NCBI GenBank assembly: GCA_023265925.1
Contig: JAHFSD010000014.1
Location: 1-32,930 of the forward strand
Direction of reading: 5' to 3'
DNA from: an archaeon
Lineage (GTDB): Archaea > Nanobdellota > Nanobdellia > Woesearchaeales > GW2011-AR9
Length of the DNA stretch: 32,930 nucleotides
Every line of letters begins with the position of its first letter. The stretch's first letter is position 1. Below are positions 1 through 6,611 of this stretch, piece after piece. The position numbers and the translations under genes were made by a program. The notes under the pieces are model-generated. The model had not been told where the DNA came from. It made no database searches and saw only the letters and a list, made by a program, of their open reading frames with translations.

Positions 1-336
1 AGCTTAGTGTTGGCAATGAACAGCAAGGAGTCTGCCGAACGAAAGCTGGAGGCATTAGGCGGCTTCTTACGAAGAGCTTCTAAAGCGGGTGTCGACGTGC
101 GCGTCGGCGTACCTCCTGGTGCCACAGAACTGCACACGGAATTTGGCCGCTTTGCCAAAGTCAAGCCCTACAAGGATGCGGCCCGCTTCTGTCTCGTGGA
201 CAACAAGGAACTGTTGCTGTTCTTGACTGATGACACGAAAGTGCACAAGAGTTACGACTGTGCCGTCTGGGTGGAAGCACCTCAATTCGTGGAGTACTTT
301 GCCTCGCTGTTTGAGAAGGAGTGGAAAGGGAAGTAA
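1..336 (+). CDS. TrmB-family transcriptional regulator, C-terminal part (5' truncated by window)
   Basis: The frame is open to the window edge, so this is the tail of a longer gene rather than a 109-residue protein. The visible part reads as the C-terminal effector region of TrmB-like archaeal regulators: a strand after 'AGVDVRVGV', a segment leading to 'ARFCLVDNKELLLFL', and the closing 'YDCAVWVEAPQFVEYFASLFEKEW', a pattern typical of this family (an Ala-x-Trp followed by a Phe...Phe-x-x-x-Trp helix). The N-terminal winged helix expected in TrmB proteins would lie before base 1. Family assignment rests on this pattern only; ligand and target genes cannot be seen. Confidence 0.65.
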   Translation, partial: SLVLAMNSKESAERKLEALGGFLRRASKAGVDVRVGVPPGATELHTEFGRFAKVKPYKDAARFCLVDNKELLLFLTDDTKVHKSYDCAVWVEAPQFVEYFASLFEKEWKGK

Positions 337-378
337 AGGTTTTAAATAATACCCGAAACTGATTAAAGGAGAACAAAA

Positions 379-738
379 ATGACCCTCGACCGCTTAATCC
401 AAAGCAAGGAATTTTTTAATAGCCTGAGAGAGAAAGCTGTCCACATCAGTGAATCCCAACGAGTGCCCCTGCCGCCTCAGGAAGCAGACCAGCATTTTGC
501 GACTGCGGCCTATGCCGTTGCTTTCTTATATCAGCAGGGCATTGAACAATTATGTCAGCTGGAGCAAAAAAGAGTGGTTCATCCTTCCACTATCGCCGGC
601 GATTCTTTATCCAGTGCAATGCAATCATTAAACGATTACTTCCTTCGCCAGCAACATGCTTTCCAACGGGATGAGTATGAGCAATTGGCGCGATCCTGTT
701 ATTCTGCACACCGGCTGTTGGAGAGGGAAGGGGAATAA
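379..738 (+). CDS. Small helical protein of unknown function
   Basis: A 119-residue acidic, mostly helical protein that I do not recognise. It starts at an ATG preceded by 'aaaggagaac', a Shine-Dalgarno-like sequence at suitable distance, so it may be translated with a leader rather than leaderless. A TATA-like 'ttttaaataat' lies near 340. It has no Cys clusters, membrane segments or nucleotide-binding motifs. Just after its stop comes a 22-bp inverted repeat, followed by a decayed HEPN-like C-terminus in other frames. The gene could therefore be the disrupted front of a longer HEPN-type protein, but its own sequence does not match the HEPN core clearly enough to say so. Confidence 0.5.
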   Translation: MTLDRLIQSKEFFNSLREKAVHISESQRVPLPPQEADQHFATAAYAVAFLYQQGIEQLCQLEQKRVVHPSTIAGDSLSSAMQSLNDYFLRQQHAFQRDEYEQLARSCYSAHRLLEREGE

Positions 739-739
739 T

Positions 740-820
740 AAAATCCACAGGATTTTCCACCCGGTCTTTGACCGGTGGCGAACAGCGCCACTGGTTTCGG
801 TGGAAAATTCTGTGGATTTT
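740..820. repeat. Long inverted repeat with two nested hairpins
   Basis: Arms 740-761 and 799-820 are reverse complements over 22 bases with one mismatch ('aaatccacag' pairs with 'ctgtggattt'). The 37-base interior holds a perfect 6-bp hairpin (ccggtc/gaccgg) at 761-775 and an overlapping stem (gtggcg/cgccac) at 775-791. It begins one base after the stop of the upstream gene. It could be a strong transcription terminator or a small inserted palindromic element. I see no target-site duplication. Confidence 0.7.
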
Positions 821-956
821 CTGTCAGGATTGACACCAGAATTTGTTGCGACCCGCTATCCTGATGTAGCGGATGAAATACCGGCACGGGTGAAAGAAGG
901 GATTATCATTAACGCGAGCTGAAGTAATGAGCTGGCTGGCACCTTCTGCCGATTAA
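806..956 (+). pseudogene. Remnant of a HEPN-domain protein C-terminus (frameshifted)
   Basis: In one frame the sequence reads 'LTPEFVATRYPDVADEIPARV', which fits the C-terminal TRYPD signature of HEPN-domain proteins. The frame ends at a TGA at 920. A shift of one base restores 'RAEVMSWLAPSAD' and a stop at 954-956, which looks like the terminal helix of the same family (Ala-Glu-Glu-x-x-x-Trp-Leu). No intact N-terminal half is present, and the inverted repeat lies immediately upstream. The best reading is a broken HEPN gene; the alternative is chance similarity over about 45 residues. Confidence 0.4.
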
Positions 957-986
957 TTTTTAAACTTCATTCTTTTCCCACCAACC

Positions 987-1331
987 ATGCCTCTCAAACA
1001 AGCCCTGCTCATCCGGCAGGACCTGCAGCTGCCCAAAGGCAAGCTGGCGGTTCAGGTAGCTCACGCCTCCATCGACGCTGTCCTGAAATCAGACAAAAAA
1101 ATCGTGCAGGCCTGGCTGAACCAGGGCATGCCCAAGATTGTCCTGAAAGTGAAAGATGAAAAGGAATTGTTAGAATACTATCATCGGGCAAAAGAAGACG
1201 GATTGGCTGCTTCGTTGATCGCCGATGCCGGCAAAACGGTCGTGGCTCCCGGAACTAAGACTGCTGTGGGCATCGGGCCGGACGAGGAAGAAAAGATTGA
1301 TGCCGTTACCGGAAAGCTGAAATTGCTGTAG
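987..1331 (+). CDS. pth2: Peptidyl-tRNA hydrolase, archaeal type (Pth2)
   Basis: Releases peptides from peptidyl-tRNAs that drop off the ribosome, recycling the tRNA. The 114-residue length is typical of Pth2, which is unrelated to bacterial Pth. The conserved blocks are visible in order: 'LLIRQDLQLPKGKLAVQVAHAS' (residues 7-28, with the family's catalytic Lys and His region), 'W...GMPKIVLKV', 'LIADAGKTVVAPGTKTAVGIGPDEEEKIDAVTGKLKLL' at the C-terminus. A TATA-like 'tttttaaac' about 26 bases before the ATG implies a leaderless transcript. The gene stands alone between a decayed HEPN fragment and a toxin-antitoxin pair. Confidence 0.95.
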   Translation: MPLKQALLIRQDLQLPKGKLAVQVAHASIDAVLKSDKKIVQAWLNQGMPKIVLKVKDEKELLEYYHRAKEDGLAASLIADAGKTVVAPGTKTAVGIGPDEEEKIDAVTGKLKLL

Positions 1332-1369
1332 AAAGATTTATATAGTGAAGATTATACTTATATAACAAA

Positions 1370-1588
1370 ATGGAGGCAATTGAAGTTCAAGTAAGGGAAT
1401 GGGGGGGTTCTCTAGGAATAGTTATACCTAAAGAAGCAGCGATTGAAGAGGAATTAACAGCTGGAGATACTGTAGAACTCTTCCTTGTAAAAAAAACGAA
1501 TGTTCTCAAAGAAATTTTTGGAAAACTAAAGCTAAAACGTTCCACAGATGAGATCCTGAAAGAGATTGATGAGGAAGGCTGGGCATGA
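1370..1588 (+). CDS. vapB: AbrB/MazE-type antitoxin
   Basis: A 72-residue protein with the swapped-hairpin AbrB fold signature: 'VQVREWGGSLGIVIPKEA' at residues 7-24, followed by 'LTAGDTVELFLV'. The C-terminal half (about residues 45-72) is a charged helix of the kind that wraps the partner toxin. The stop overlaps the next start by four bases (ATGA), so the pair is translationally coupled. TATA-like 'tttatatag' at 1336 and a second box 'ttatataac' at 1357 lie upstream. In the family, this protein binds and neutralises the PIN toxin and represses its own promoter. Confidence 0.85.
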   Translation: MEAIEVQVREWGGSLGIVIPKEAAIEEELTAGDTVELFLVKKTNVLKEIFGKLKLKRSTDEILKEIDEEGWA

Positions 1589-1953
1589 CTAGTACAACTT
1601 TTTTCTTTGACACCTATGCCCTCTTTGAGATTATCCGGGGAAATCTAAAGTATGCTCGCTATCAAGAAGCAGTCGTGGTCACGACCATCTTTAACCTGGC
1701 AGAACTGAATTATGGTCTCAAGAAAGAAACAAACCAATATCGGGCCAACGAATTGACGAGCAAATTTTCTTCAGCCGTGGTTGAAGTTACCGTTGAGGAT
1801 GTTGAAGAGGCAATGTCTTTAAAGATAAAAAATAAAGATTTATCTATTCCCGATGCCATTGGCTACACTGTCGCGAAACGACTACAGATATTATTCCTAA
1901 CGGGAGATGAAGATTTCAAAGAGATGCTCGGAGTAGAATTTGTAAAAAAGTAA
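1585..1953 (+). CDS. vapC: PIN-domain ribonuclease toxin (VapC-like)
   Basis: A 122-residue PIN-domain protein; family members are Mg-dependent RNases that inhibit translation. The acidic tetrad can be placed at Asp9 ('FFFDTYALFE'), Glu40 ('FNLAELNYG'), Asp90 ('SIPDAIGYTVAKRL') and Asp108/Asp110 ('LTGDEDFKEM'). It overlaps the AbrB-type antitoxin gene by four bases, the standard antitoxin-toxin order. All active-site positions are present, so it looks intact, unlike the second PIN gene at 17.3 kb. The RNA target cannot be told from sequence. Confidence 0.87.
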   Translation: MTSTTFFFDTYALFEIIRGNLKYARYQEAVVVTTIFNLAELNYGLKKETNQYRANELTSKFSSAVVEVTVEDVEEAMSLKIKNKDLSIPDAIGYTVAKRLQILFLTGDEDFKEMLGVEFVKK

Positions 1954-2008
1954 ACATTGAACCGAACGACAATAACCTTTATAAATAGTTCCCATTCCAA
2001 AACCCCAG

Positions 2009-2317
2009 ATGAAAATCCCCAAGACCATCAGGCGCTACTGTAAGTATTGTCGGAAACATACCGAGCAGAAAGTAGCGCAAACTAAAAAGAAAGCGCCGAG
2101 TTCATTAAGCCGTGGCTCCAAGTACCGTGCCCGCTTGCGGGGACGGGCCCGTGGCGTGGGCAATCTGGGACGGTATTCCAAGCCAGCCATCACCAAATGG
2201 AAACGGACCGGAGCCAAGGCGACCAAAAAAACCGATTGGCGCTACACCTGCAACGTCTGCAAGAAATCGTCCGTTCAGCGCACCGGTATCCGCACTAAAA
2301 AGGTCGAATTTATCTGA
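2009..2317 (+). CDS. rpl44e: Large ribosomal subunit protein eL42 (L44e)
   Basis: A component of the 50S subunit near the E site. The 102-residue product carries the zinc-binding pairs 'CKYCRKHT' at residues 11-18 and 'CNVCKKSS' near residue 81, plus the highly basic 'RGSKYRARLRGRARGVGNLGRYSKP' stretch typical of the family (quoted in part). TATA box 'cctttataaat' near 1977-1986 sits about 26 bases before the ATG, giving a leaderless start. It is the first gene of the conserved archaeal run rpl44e-rps27e-aIF2alpha-nop10, all on this strand with short gaps. Confidence 0.96.
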   Translation: MKIPKTIRRYCKYCRKHTEQKVAQTKKKAPSSLSRGSKYRARLRGRARGVGNLGRYSKPAITKWKRTGAKATKKTDWRYTCNVCKKSSVQRTGIRTKKVEFI

Positions 2318-2347
2318 ACCATGATCCATTTATCTAAACCATGATCC
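2308..2347 (+). repeat. 20-bp tandem duplication at the rpl44e/rps27e junction
   Basis: Two adjacent 20-base copies, 2308-2327 and 2328-2347, differ at one base ('atttatctgaaccatgatcc' and the same with 'taaacc'). The first covers the last codons and stop of rpl44e and the second supplies the start of rps27e. This looks like a recent slippage event that pushed the rps27e start 20 bases downstream without breaking either gene. Confidence 0.85.
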
Positions 2348-2520
2348 CCCAGCCCCGCAGCAAATTCATCAAGGTCCGTTGCTCCAAGTGCAAGAATGAG
2401 CAGATTATTTTTGGTAATGCCAGCACGCTGGTGCGCTGCCTGGTCTGTAATAAGGAATTAGCCTATCCCACGGGAGGGAAGTCGCGGATCTCGGCCAGGG
2501 TGTTAGAGGTGTTGGAGTAA
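2341..2520 (+). CDS. rps27e: Small ribosomal subunit protein eS27 (S27e)
   Basis: Too short for the ORF track. The 59-residue protein begins 'MIPQPRSKFIKVRCSKCKNE', has the zinc-finger Cys pairs CSKC and CLVC ('TLVRCLVCNKELAYPTGGKS'), and ends 'ARVLEVLE', all matching S27e. It lies 23 bases after rpl44e and 3 bases before the aIF2-alpha gene, the usual archaeal order. A zinc-binding 30S subunit protein. The start is set by a small tandem duplication; the ATG within the first copy is out of frame. Confidence 0.95.
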   Translation: MIPQPRSKFIKVRCSKCKNEQIIFGNASTLVRCLVCNKELAYPTGGKSRISARVLEVLE

Positions 2521-2523
2521 GAA

Positions 2524-3300
2524 ATGTTATATCACCGCACTGGAATTCCGGAAGAAGACGAAATCGTCTTATGTAAAGTTACTGAAATCTTTCCTAATTC
2601 TGTCTTCGTCGAACTGGTCGAATACCACCAGCAGGGGATGGTGCATATCTCAGAAATAGCTCCGGGAAGAATCCGCAACCTGCGGGAGTATGTCACGATT
2701 AGCCGCGAGATAGTCTGTAAAGTCCTGAGGATTGACCGGGAAAAAGGCCATATTGACTTATCATTGCGCCGGGTCAATTCCACCGAGCGGGAGCAGAAGC
2801 TGGAGGACCTTAAGCAGGAATTGAAAGCAGAAGCGCTGATTGCCGCTTTATCCAAGAAATTGAATGTCAAAGTGGAGGAGTTATACCGGACGATTGCGGC
2901 GGCAGTGTTCAAGGAATATTCTCATCTTTATTTGTGCTTTAAAGAGCTGGTCTCCGGCGAAGCCGATCTGGAAAAGCTGGGGCTGGAAAAGAAACTGGCT
3001 GAAGAAGTCACTGCTGCCGTCCTGGACAAATTCAAGCCGGAAAAGATCTTTCTGAAGGGAGAGATCCGCCTGCAGACCTATGACTCCAATGGCCTAAGGA
3101 AAATCAAGACCGTTCTCGCCGACGTGGAGAAAGTTTCACCCTCCATCTCCTTATCTTATTTAGGCGCTGGCCGCTATCGCCTCGTCATTGAAGATGTGGA
3201 TTACAAGCCGGCGGAAAAGAAATGGGGTAAAGTCGGGGACGTGATCGAAAAATTCAAGGACAAGATCTCCACGGCTTCCCTGCTCCGCGAGAAGGAATGA
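2524..3300 (+). CDS. eif2a: Translation initiation factor aIF2, alpha subunit
   Basis: The alpha subunit of the heterotrimer that brings initiator Met-tRNA to the 30S subunit. At 258 residues it has the family's normal length. An S1/OB domain fills about residues 8-85 ('DEIVLCKVTEIFPNSVFVEL', 'GMVHISEIAPGRIRNLREYV', 'HIDLSLRRV'), followed by the helical middle domain (about 88-170) and the alpha/beta C-terminal domain ('IFLKGEIRLQTYDSNGLRKIK'). It starts three bases after rps27e and its stop overlaps the nop10 start, so the four genes form one tight operon. Confidence 0.95.
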   Translation: MLYHRTGIPEEDEIVLCKVTEIFPNSVFVELVEYHQQGMVHISEIAPGRIRNLREYVTISREIVCKVLRIDREKGHIDLSLRRVNSTEREQKLEDLKQELKAEALIAALSKKLNVKVEELYRTIAAAVFKEYSHLYLCFKELVSGEADLEKLGLEKKLAEEVTAAVLDKFKPEKIFLKGEIRLQTYDSNGLRKIKTVLADVEKVSPSISLSYLGAGRYRLVIEDVDYKPAEKKWGKVGDVIEKFKDKISTASLLREKE

Positions 3301-3476
3301 TGGAACATCTCCATAACTGCGGTTCCTGCGGAAAGTATACGATGGAGAAAGCCTGTGCTTCTTGTAACACGGAGACAATGTTGCCCCGACCGCCAAAATT
3401 CTCGTTGGAGGATAAATATGCGGAGCTGAGAAGAGAGGTGAAGAAAGAAGGCTTGCGGAAAAAAGGATTATATTAA
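3300..3476 (+). CDS. nop10: Ribosome biogenesis / H/ACA RNP protein Nop10
   Basis: Missed by the ORF track because of its 58-residue length. Reads 'MEHLHNCGSCGKYTMEKACASC' followed by 'LPRPPKFSLEDKYAELRREVKKEGL'. The four cysteines (CGSC, CASC) and the Pro-Pro-Lys-Phe-Ser-x-Glu-Asp-x-Tyr segment are the Nop10 signature. Nop10 binds Cbf5 in H/ACA pseudouridylation particles. An ATG at 3297 in the same frame would add one Met; both overlap the end of the aIF2-alpha gene (ATGATG across its TGA), indicating coupled translation. Last gene of the translation operon. Confidence 0.93.
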   Translation: MEHLHNCGSCGKYTMEKACASCNTETMLPRPPKFSLEDKYAELRREVKKEGLRKKGLY

Positions 3477-3503
3477 AAAAAGGATAAAAGGATTATACCA
3501 AAT

Positions 3504-4265
3504 TTACTGTAAATTCAGATCCAGCAACGCTCCGGAGACGCTGATTCCCCTGGCTACGCCTTCCATATTTAAGACCTCGGCCGCGGCCCGGTCAATCACG
3601 AGCTTCCCGTCAAAGAAATAGATTTTCAGCTGGTCCTGCTCCAGTTCATAGGTCAGCTTTTCCGCTACGGTCAATTGGCCGTTGCCGTGCGGCAGGCTCA
3701 CTTCTTCCAGTTCCAGCTCATCCAGGCCCAGATAATCGTATTGCAGGTCGTCAAAGGCGATTTTAATTTCCCCTTTAGAAGATAAGGCAATGTCATTCAC
3801 TTCAATGGCTTTGGCGCTTCCGCTGAGCGAGAAGCCCACTTTGTCAAAGTCCAGACTGCCGGAAAAGTCTTTAATTCGCAGTGTTACCTGCTGAATATTA
3901 TTAAGTTCCAATTTATCATTATTGACGCTGATGCGGGTAGTTAAGTCGTCAAAGCGGACTTCGATGTCACGCACTTTGGCATCATCCTTGACGCTGGGAA
4001 TCTGATCAAATAATACCGCCAGATCCACTTCCCGCTGATTTCTTTTCGCACTTTTGCCAAACACTTGCTCTAAGGATTCAGTATCAGTAGTCGCTTCTGG
4101 TTTTACTTCTTTGCTGTTATTTTTATCGACCAGCCCAACCATCGCGCTGGTGAGGCTGAAGTCATCATCATTGTTCAGGTACAGGAGAAAGATTATCCCG
4201 GCGACCACCAACGTGGTCATGACGATGTAAAACCGCAGACTGTGCTGCTGTTGTTCGTGGGGCAT
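3504..4265 (-). CDS. Membrane-anchored protein with beta-rich extracytoplasmic domain, unknown function
   Basis: A 253-residue protein with one N-terminal membrane segment (about residues 12-30, 'YIVMTTLVVAGIIFLLYL') after a short polar start. An acidic linker follows, then a domain from about residue 80 with alternating hydrophobic residues that suggests stacked beta strands ('VRDIEVRFDDLTTRISV', 'QQVTLRIKDFSGSLDF', 'IEVNDIALSSKGEIKIAFD'). No family is recognised; it resembles lipid-transfer or LEA-like beta proteins only in general pattern. A Shine-Dalgarno 'GAGGT' six bases before the ATG supports the start. It faces nop10 tail to tail. Confidence 0.7.
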   Translation of the reverse strand: MPHEQQQHSLRFYIVMTTLVVAGIIFLLYLNNDDDFSLTSAMVGLVDKNNSKEVKPEATTDTESLEQVFGKSAKRNQREVDLAVLFDQIPSVKDDAKVRDIEVRFDDLTTRISVNNDKLELNNIQQVTLRIKDFSGSLDFDKVGFSLSGSAKAIEVNDIALSSKGEIKIAFDDLQYDYLGLDELELEEVSLPHGNGQLTVAEKLTYELEQDQLKIYFFDGKLVIDRAAAEVLNMEGVARGISVSGALLDLNLQ

Positions 4266-4349
4266 GGATTACCTCTTTATGCTGGCTATATGCTGGCTAT
4301 GCTGGCAGTCAGGGCTAGGCTCTTAATAAACTTTTTGGTTATGGGGTAC

Positions 4350-4409
4350 ACTGTTCTTACCATTACTGTTTTTACCGCCACTGTTTTTACTATTACTGTT
4401 CTTACCATA
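4350..4409. repeat. Four 15-bp tandem repeats
   Basis: Four consecutive copies of the pattern 'actgttcttaccatt' with small differences fill 4350-4409 in the gap between two minus-strand membrane-protein genes. The period of 15 keeps one reading frame. On the minus strand the copies would encode a KNS[NG][GS]-type repeat, but that frame is closed off from the upstream gene by two stops (TGA at 4434-4436 and TAA soon after). It may be a lost C-terminal tail of that gene or simple slippage DNA. Confidence 0.7.
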
Positions 4410-4433
4410 ACTCTTCTGGAAAGCTTAATTCTC

Positions 4434-4916
4434 TCACCCAGTGGACATCAACCCTCCCCGGCGGTTCTTCTCAATCAGCTCTTCAATCAGCTCCAGGATA
4501 CGCTGCGGATCATCAACATCTTTAATTTCAAACGAATTTTCTCCTGAACCATGGATGAAGACCGTGCCATAATTCAGCAGGCGCTGGAGCCGGCCCTGCT
4601 TGAGGTTAATTTCCGGAACGAAACCTAAAGGGATAAAATGGACACTTTTGGTTTGCTGCTTGATGAATCCTTTAGTGATGATCACTTTCTGCTGGGTAAT
4701 GGTGTAGGTGCTCAACAAGCGGGCGATTTCCGCGGACAGCAAGGCCACCAGGGCTAGGCCGCTGACCAGGTAGCTAATGCTGTTCACCACCGCCACTCCT
4801 TTCAGGAATAATGCTCCCAATAGCAGCAAGAGGAAAAAGCTACAGGCATATTCAATGCTATACGCCTTGCGGGAAGGCCGCAGCACCATCAGGATTTTAT
4901 CATCTTTTTCGCTCAT
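4434..4916 (-). CDS. Membrane protein with bacterial-type PH (YdbS-like) domain
   Basis: A 160-residue protein with two membrane helices near residues 22-42 and 45-65 ('FFLLLLLGALFLKGVAV', 'SISYLVSGLALVALLSAEIA'). A bPH2-type domain follows: 'YTITQQKVIITKGFIKQQTKSVHFIPLGFVPEINLKQGRLQRLLNYGTVFI' (quoted to show order: TITxxRVIxxxG, then the PLxxI strand, then the GTV/I strand). It ends with an acidic helix. PH-domain membrane proteins of this family are widespread but poorly characterised. The start lies about 27 bases from a palindromic TATA box shared with fpg, consistent with a leaderless mRNA. Confidence 0.75.
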   Translation of the reverse strand: MSEKDDKILMVLRPSRKAYSIEYACSFFLLLLLGALFLKGVAVVNSISYLVSGLALVALLSAEIARLLSTYTITQQKVIITKGFIKQQTKSVHFIPLGFVPEINLKQGRLQRLLNYGTVFIHGSGENSFEIKDVDDPQRILELIEELIEKNRRGGLMSTG

Positions 4917-4937
4917 GGAGCATTTCCTTCCCTAAAA

Positions 4938-4949
4938 GTTTATATATCT
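4938..4949. promoter_or_regulatory. Bidirectional TATA box between PH-domain gene and fpg
   Basis: 'gtttatatatct' lies centred near 4943, about 26 bases before the fpg ATG at 4969 and about 27 bases before the ATG of the divergent PH-domain gene at 4916. The sequence is close to palindromic, so one TBP-binding site could fire both ways. Distances fit leaderless transcription on both sides. Confidence 0.65.
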
Positions 4950-4968
4950 TATGGCTGCAGAAAAGGCG

Positions 4969-5748
4969 ATGCCTGAATTACCGGAAGTGGAGACAATTGT
5001 GCGGCAATTACGGGATGTGGTGCAAGGCAAGAGCATTAAAGCCGTTAAAATTTTAGATAAAAAGGTAGTAGATGTCCGGATTGCCGCTCTTCCGCCCTCG
5101 ACCATCCAGAGAATTACCCGCCGGGGAAAATACCTGCTTTTCCACCTCGACAACAACAATGTCCTTCTTACCCATCTGCGGATGAGCGGGCACTTTCAGT
5201 ATGGGAAGGAACCTTCCCGCTATACTGCCGCAGTATTTCATTTCCAGGATGGAACACTTCTTACTTTCAATGAAATCAGGCGATTTGGCCGGATGAAAGC
5301 CGTGAAGGAAAAACAACTTCCCAAGATACTTTCCCCGCTGGGACCGGAGCCACTAGAATGTTCCTATACTGTCTTTAAGCAGCGGCTGGAAAAGAAAACA
5401 AAATCAAACCTTAAAACTACCCTGATGGATCAGCGGGTACTGGCCGGCCTTGGCAACATCTATGCCCAGGAAACGCTGTATAGAGCCGGCATTAATCCGC
5501 AGCGCACCGTCGGAACGCTGCAGGAAGGGGAAAGGAAGAAATTATATCATTCCATTCAATCTATCCTGCGCCGGGCGATCAGGCAGGGCGGCACGACGAT
5601 CGAGAATTACACCAGCCTGGAAGGCGCCGGCAGGTTTCAGAGATTTTTGGCAGTGTATGAGAAAGAGCAGTGTCCAAAGAAACATTCTGTTCAGAAAATG
5701 AAGATTGGGGGAAGGGGGACGTATTGGTGCCAGAAATGTCAGAAATAA
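4969..5748 (+). CDS. mutM: Formamidopyrimidine-DNA glycosylase (Fpg/MutM)
   Basis: Removes oxidised purines and nicks the DNA. The protein must start 'MPELPEVETI' because Pro2 is the catalytic nucleophile and Glu3 is also required. I therefore place the start at 4969, six codons inside the ORF-track start, which also sits 26 bases from the TATA box. Visible are the catalytic-domain blocks ('HLRMSGHF', 'FNEIRRFGRMK'), the H2TH region ('LMDQRVLAGLGNIYAQETLY') and the C-terminal 'GGRGTYWCQKCQK'. The zinc finger begins 'CPKKH' instead of Cys-x-x-Cys, so one of four usual Cys ligands is missing or replaced by His. Fpg is mainly bacterial; in archaea it is usually acquired by transfer. Confidence 0.92.
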   Translation: MPELPEVETIVRQLRDVVQGKSIKAVKILDKKVVDVRIAALPPSTIQRITRRGKYLLFHLDNNNVLLTHLRMSGHFQYGKEPSRYTAAVFHFQDGTLLTFNEIRRFGRMKAVKEKQLPKILSPLGPEPLECSYTVFKQRLEKKTKSNLKTTLMDQRVLAGLGNIYAQETLYRAGINPQRTVGTLQEGERKKLYHSIQSILRRAIRQGGTTIENYTSLEGAGRFQRFLAVYEKEQCPKKHSVQKMKIGGRGTYWCQKCQK

Positions 5749-5749
5749 T

Positions 5750-6463
5750 TTACTGGTGATTTTCCGGAAGAATCTCCTTCACCTTCCCAAACCAAAACAC
5801 TTCCCCTTTACCGACGACATACACCTCAAACCGGGAAACATCTTCCAGAAACGGGCTTAATAACCTCTCCTTCAGAATATCCGTCCCTTCCAGCAAGGGA
5901 TTAAAGCTAGGCACGGCAATCAATTCTTTCCCCTGCCACTTTCCTTTCAGGAAACATTTGTACTTCTCCCGCTTGCTGCCTTTTCTGATGGTAAGGGCCG
6001 GATGCTCATGGCCGATGATGATGCGTTTGGCTTTCGTGTCCACCAGATGATCTCCATGGACAATTAAAGTATCGCCGACAAGATATTCAGTAACCACCTG
6101 AACAGCCCTCTTTTCGGCAATAAATTTCAGCAGCGGGTCATGATTCCCGCGGATGATTATCACCTCAGCCACCTCGTTCAGGACAAAATCCAGGAATTCC
6201 AGCACTTCTTTCCATTCCTGCTGTAAGACCGTGCCAAATTCGTGCTTTAAGTCACCGTTGATGATTACAGTGGCAGGGGAAACGTTGTGAAAAATTCTGG
6301 TTATCTGCTCTTTGATTTCCTGCAGCTGAAACCGCGGCACCAGAATGCCTTTTCGATGGAGAGCTTCCTCATAACCAAGATGGAGGTCGTTGATGATCAG
6401 GATTTTCTGTTTTCTGAGCCATAAGGCCGTGTCCACCATCTGCATGCCGGGGCTGATTTCCAT
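5750..6463 (-). CDS. Calcineurin-like metallophosphoesterase, COG1407 type
   Basis: A 237-residue protein with the binuclear-metal motifs in order: 'INDLHLGYE' (about residue 25), 'IINGDLKHEF', 'IIRGNHDP', 'IVHGDH', and 'IIGHEHP'. This layout with a short C-terminal tail is the archaeal COG1407 (MJ0037-like) group, whose substrate is not settled. In archaea members often neighbour DNA-repair helicases; here the neighbour is fpg, tail to tail. The start is about 27 bases from the palindromic TATA box shared with tRNA-Asn. Confidence 0.87.
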   Translation of the reverse strand: MEISPGMQMVDTALWLRKQKILIINDLHLGYEEALHRKGILVPRFQLQEIKEQITRIFHNVSPATVIINGDLKHEFGTVLQQEWKEVLEFLDFVLNEVAEVIIIRGNHDPLLKFIAEKRAVQVVTEYLVGDTLIVHGDHLVDTKAKRIIIGHEHPALTIRKGSKREKYKCFLKGKWQGKELIAVPSFNPLLEGTDILKERLLSPFLEDVSRFEVYVVGKGEVFWFGKVKEILPENHQ

Positions 6464-6486
6464 CTCATCCTTGGGAGTGAGAAATA

Positions 6487-6494
6487 TTTATAAA
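6487..6494. promoter_or_regulatory. Palindromic TATA box shared by tRNA-Asn and the phosphoesterase gene
   Basis: 'tttataaa' is a perfect palindrome centred at about 6490. It lies about 29 bases before the first base of tRNA-Asn (6520) and about 27 bases before the ATG of the divergent phosphoesterase (6463). Confidence 0.65.
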
Positions 6495-6519
6495 GGATTT
6501 GGCTAGGAAGCAACCTACT

Positions 6520-6607
6520 GCCCCAGTGGCTTAGCCCGGTTAGAGCAGTCGGCTGTTAACAACAGAAAGATACCGACAGATCACCAGTTCAAATCTGGTC
6601 TGGGGCG
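6520..6607 (+). tRNA. tRNA-Asn (GTT) with 13-nt anticodon-loop intron
   Basis: Acceptor GCCCCAG/CTGGGGC, D stem GCTT/GAGC, anticodon stem GTCGG/CCGAC, T arm ACCAG-TTCAAAT-CTGGT, discriminator G. The anticodon loop reads CTGTTA, then 13 extra bases (6559-6571), then A; removing them gives CTGTTAA with anticodon GTT (6555-6557) and a 75-base tRNA. The intron is at the standard 37/38 site. Its bulge-helix-bulge is weak: the central helix CTGT/AAAG contains a G-A mismatch and there is no clear inner stem. A compact CTGTT/AACAG hairpin is also possible. Confidence 0.93.
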
Positions 6608-6611
6608 CTTT

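Noticed and set aside
379-738. Translin-like or HEPN assignment for the 119-residue protein
   Set aside because: Only general helical similarity; key motifs are absent, so it stays unassigned.
4242-4547. 101-residue plus-strand ORF with ITVxT repeats
   Set aside because: Overlaps two well-supported minus-strand genes and owes its pattern to the 15-bp tandem repeats.
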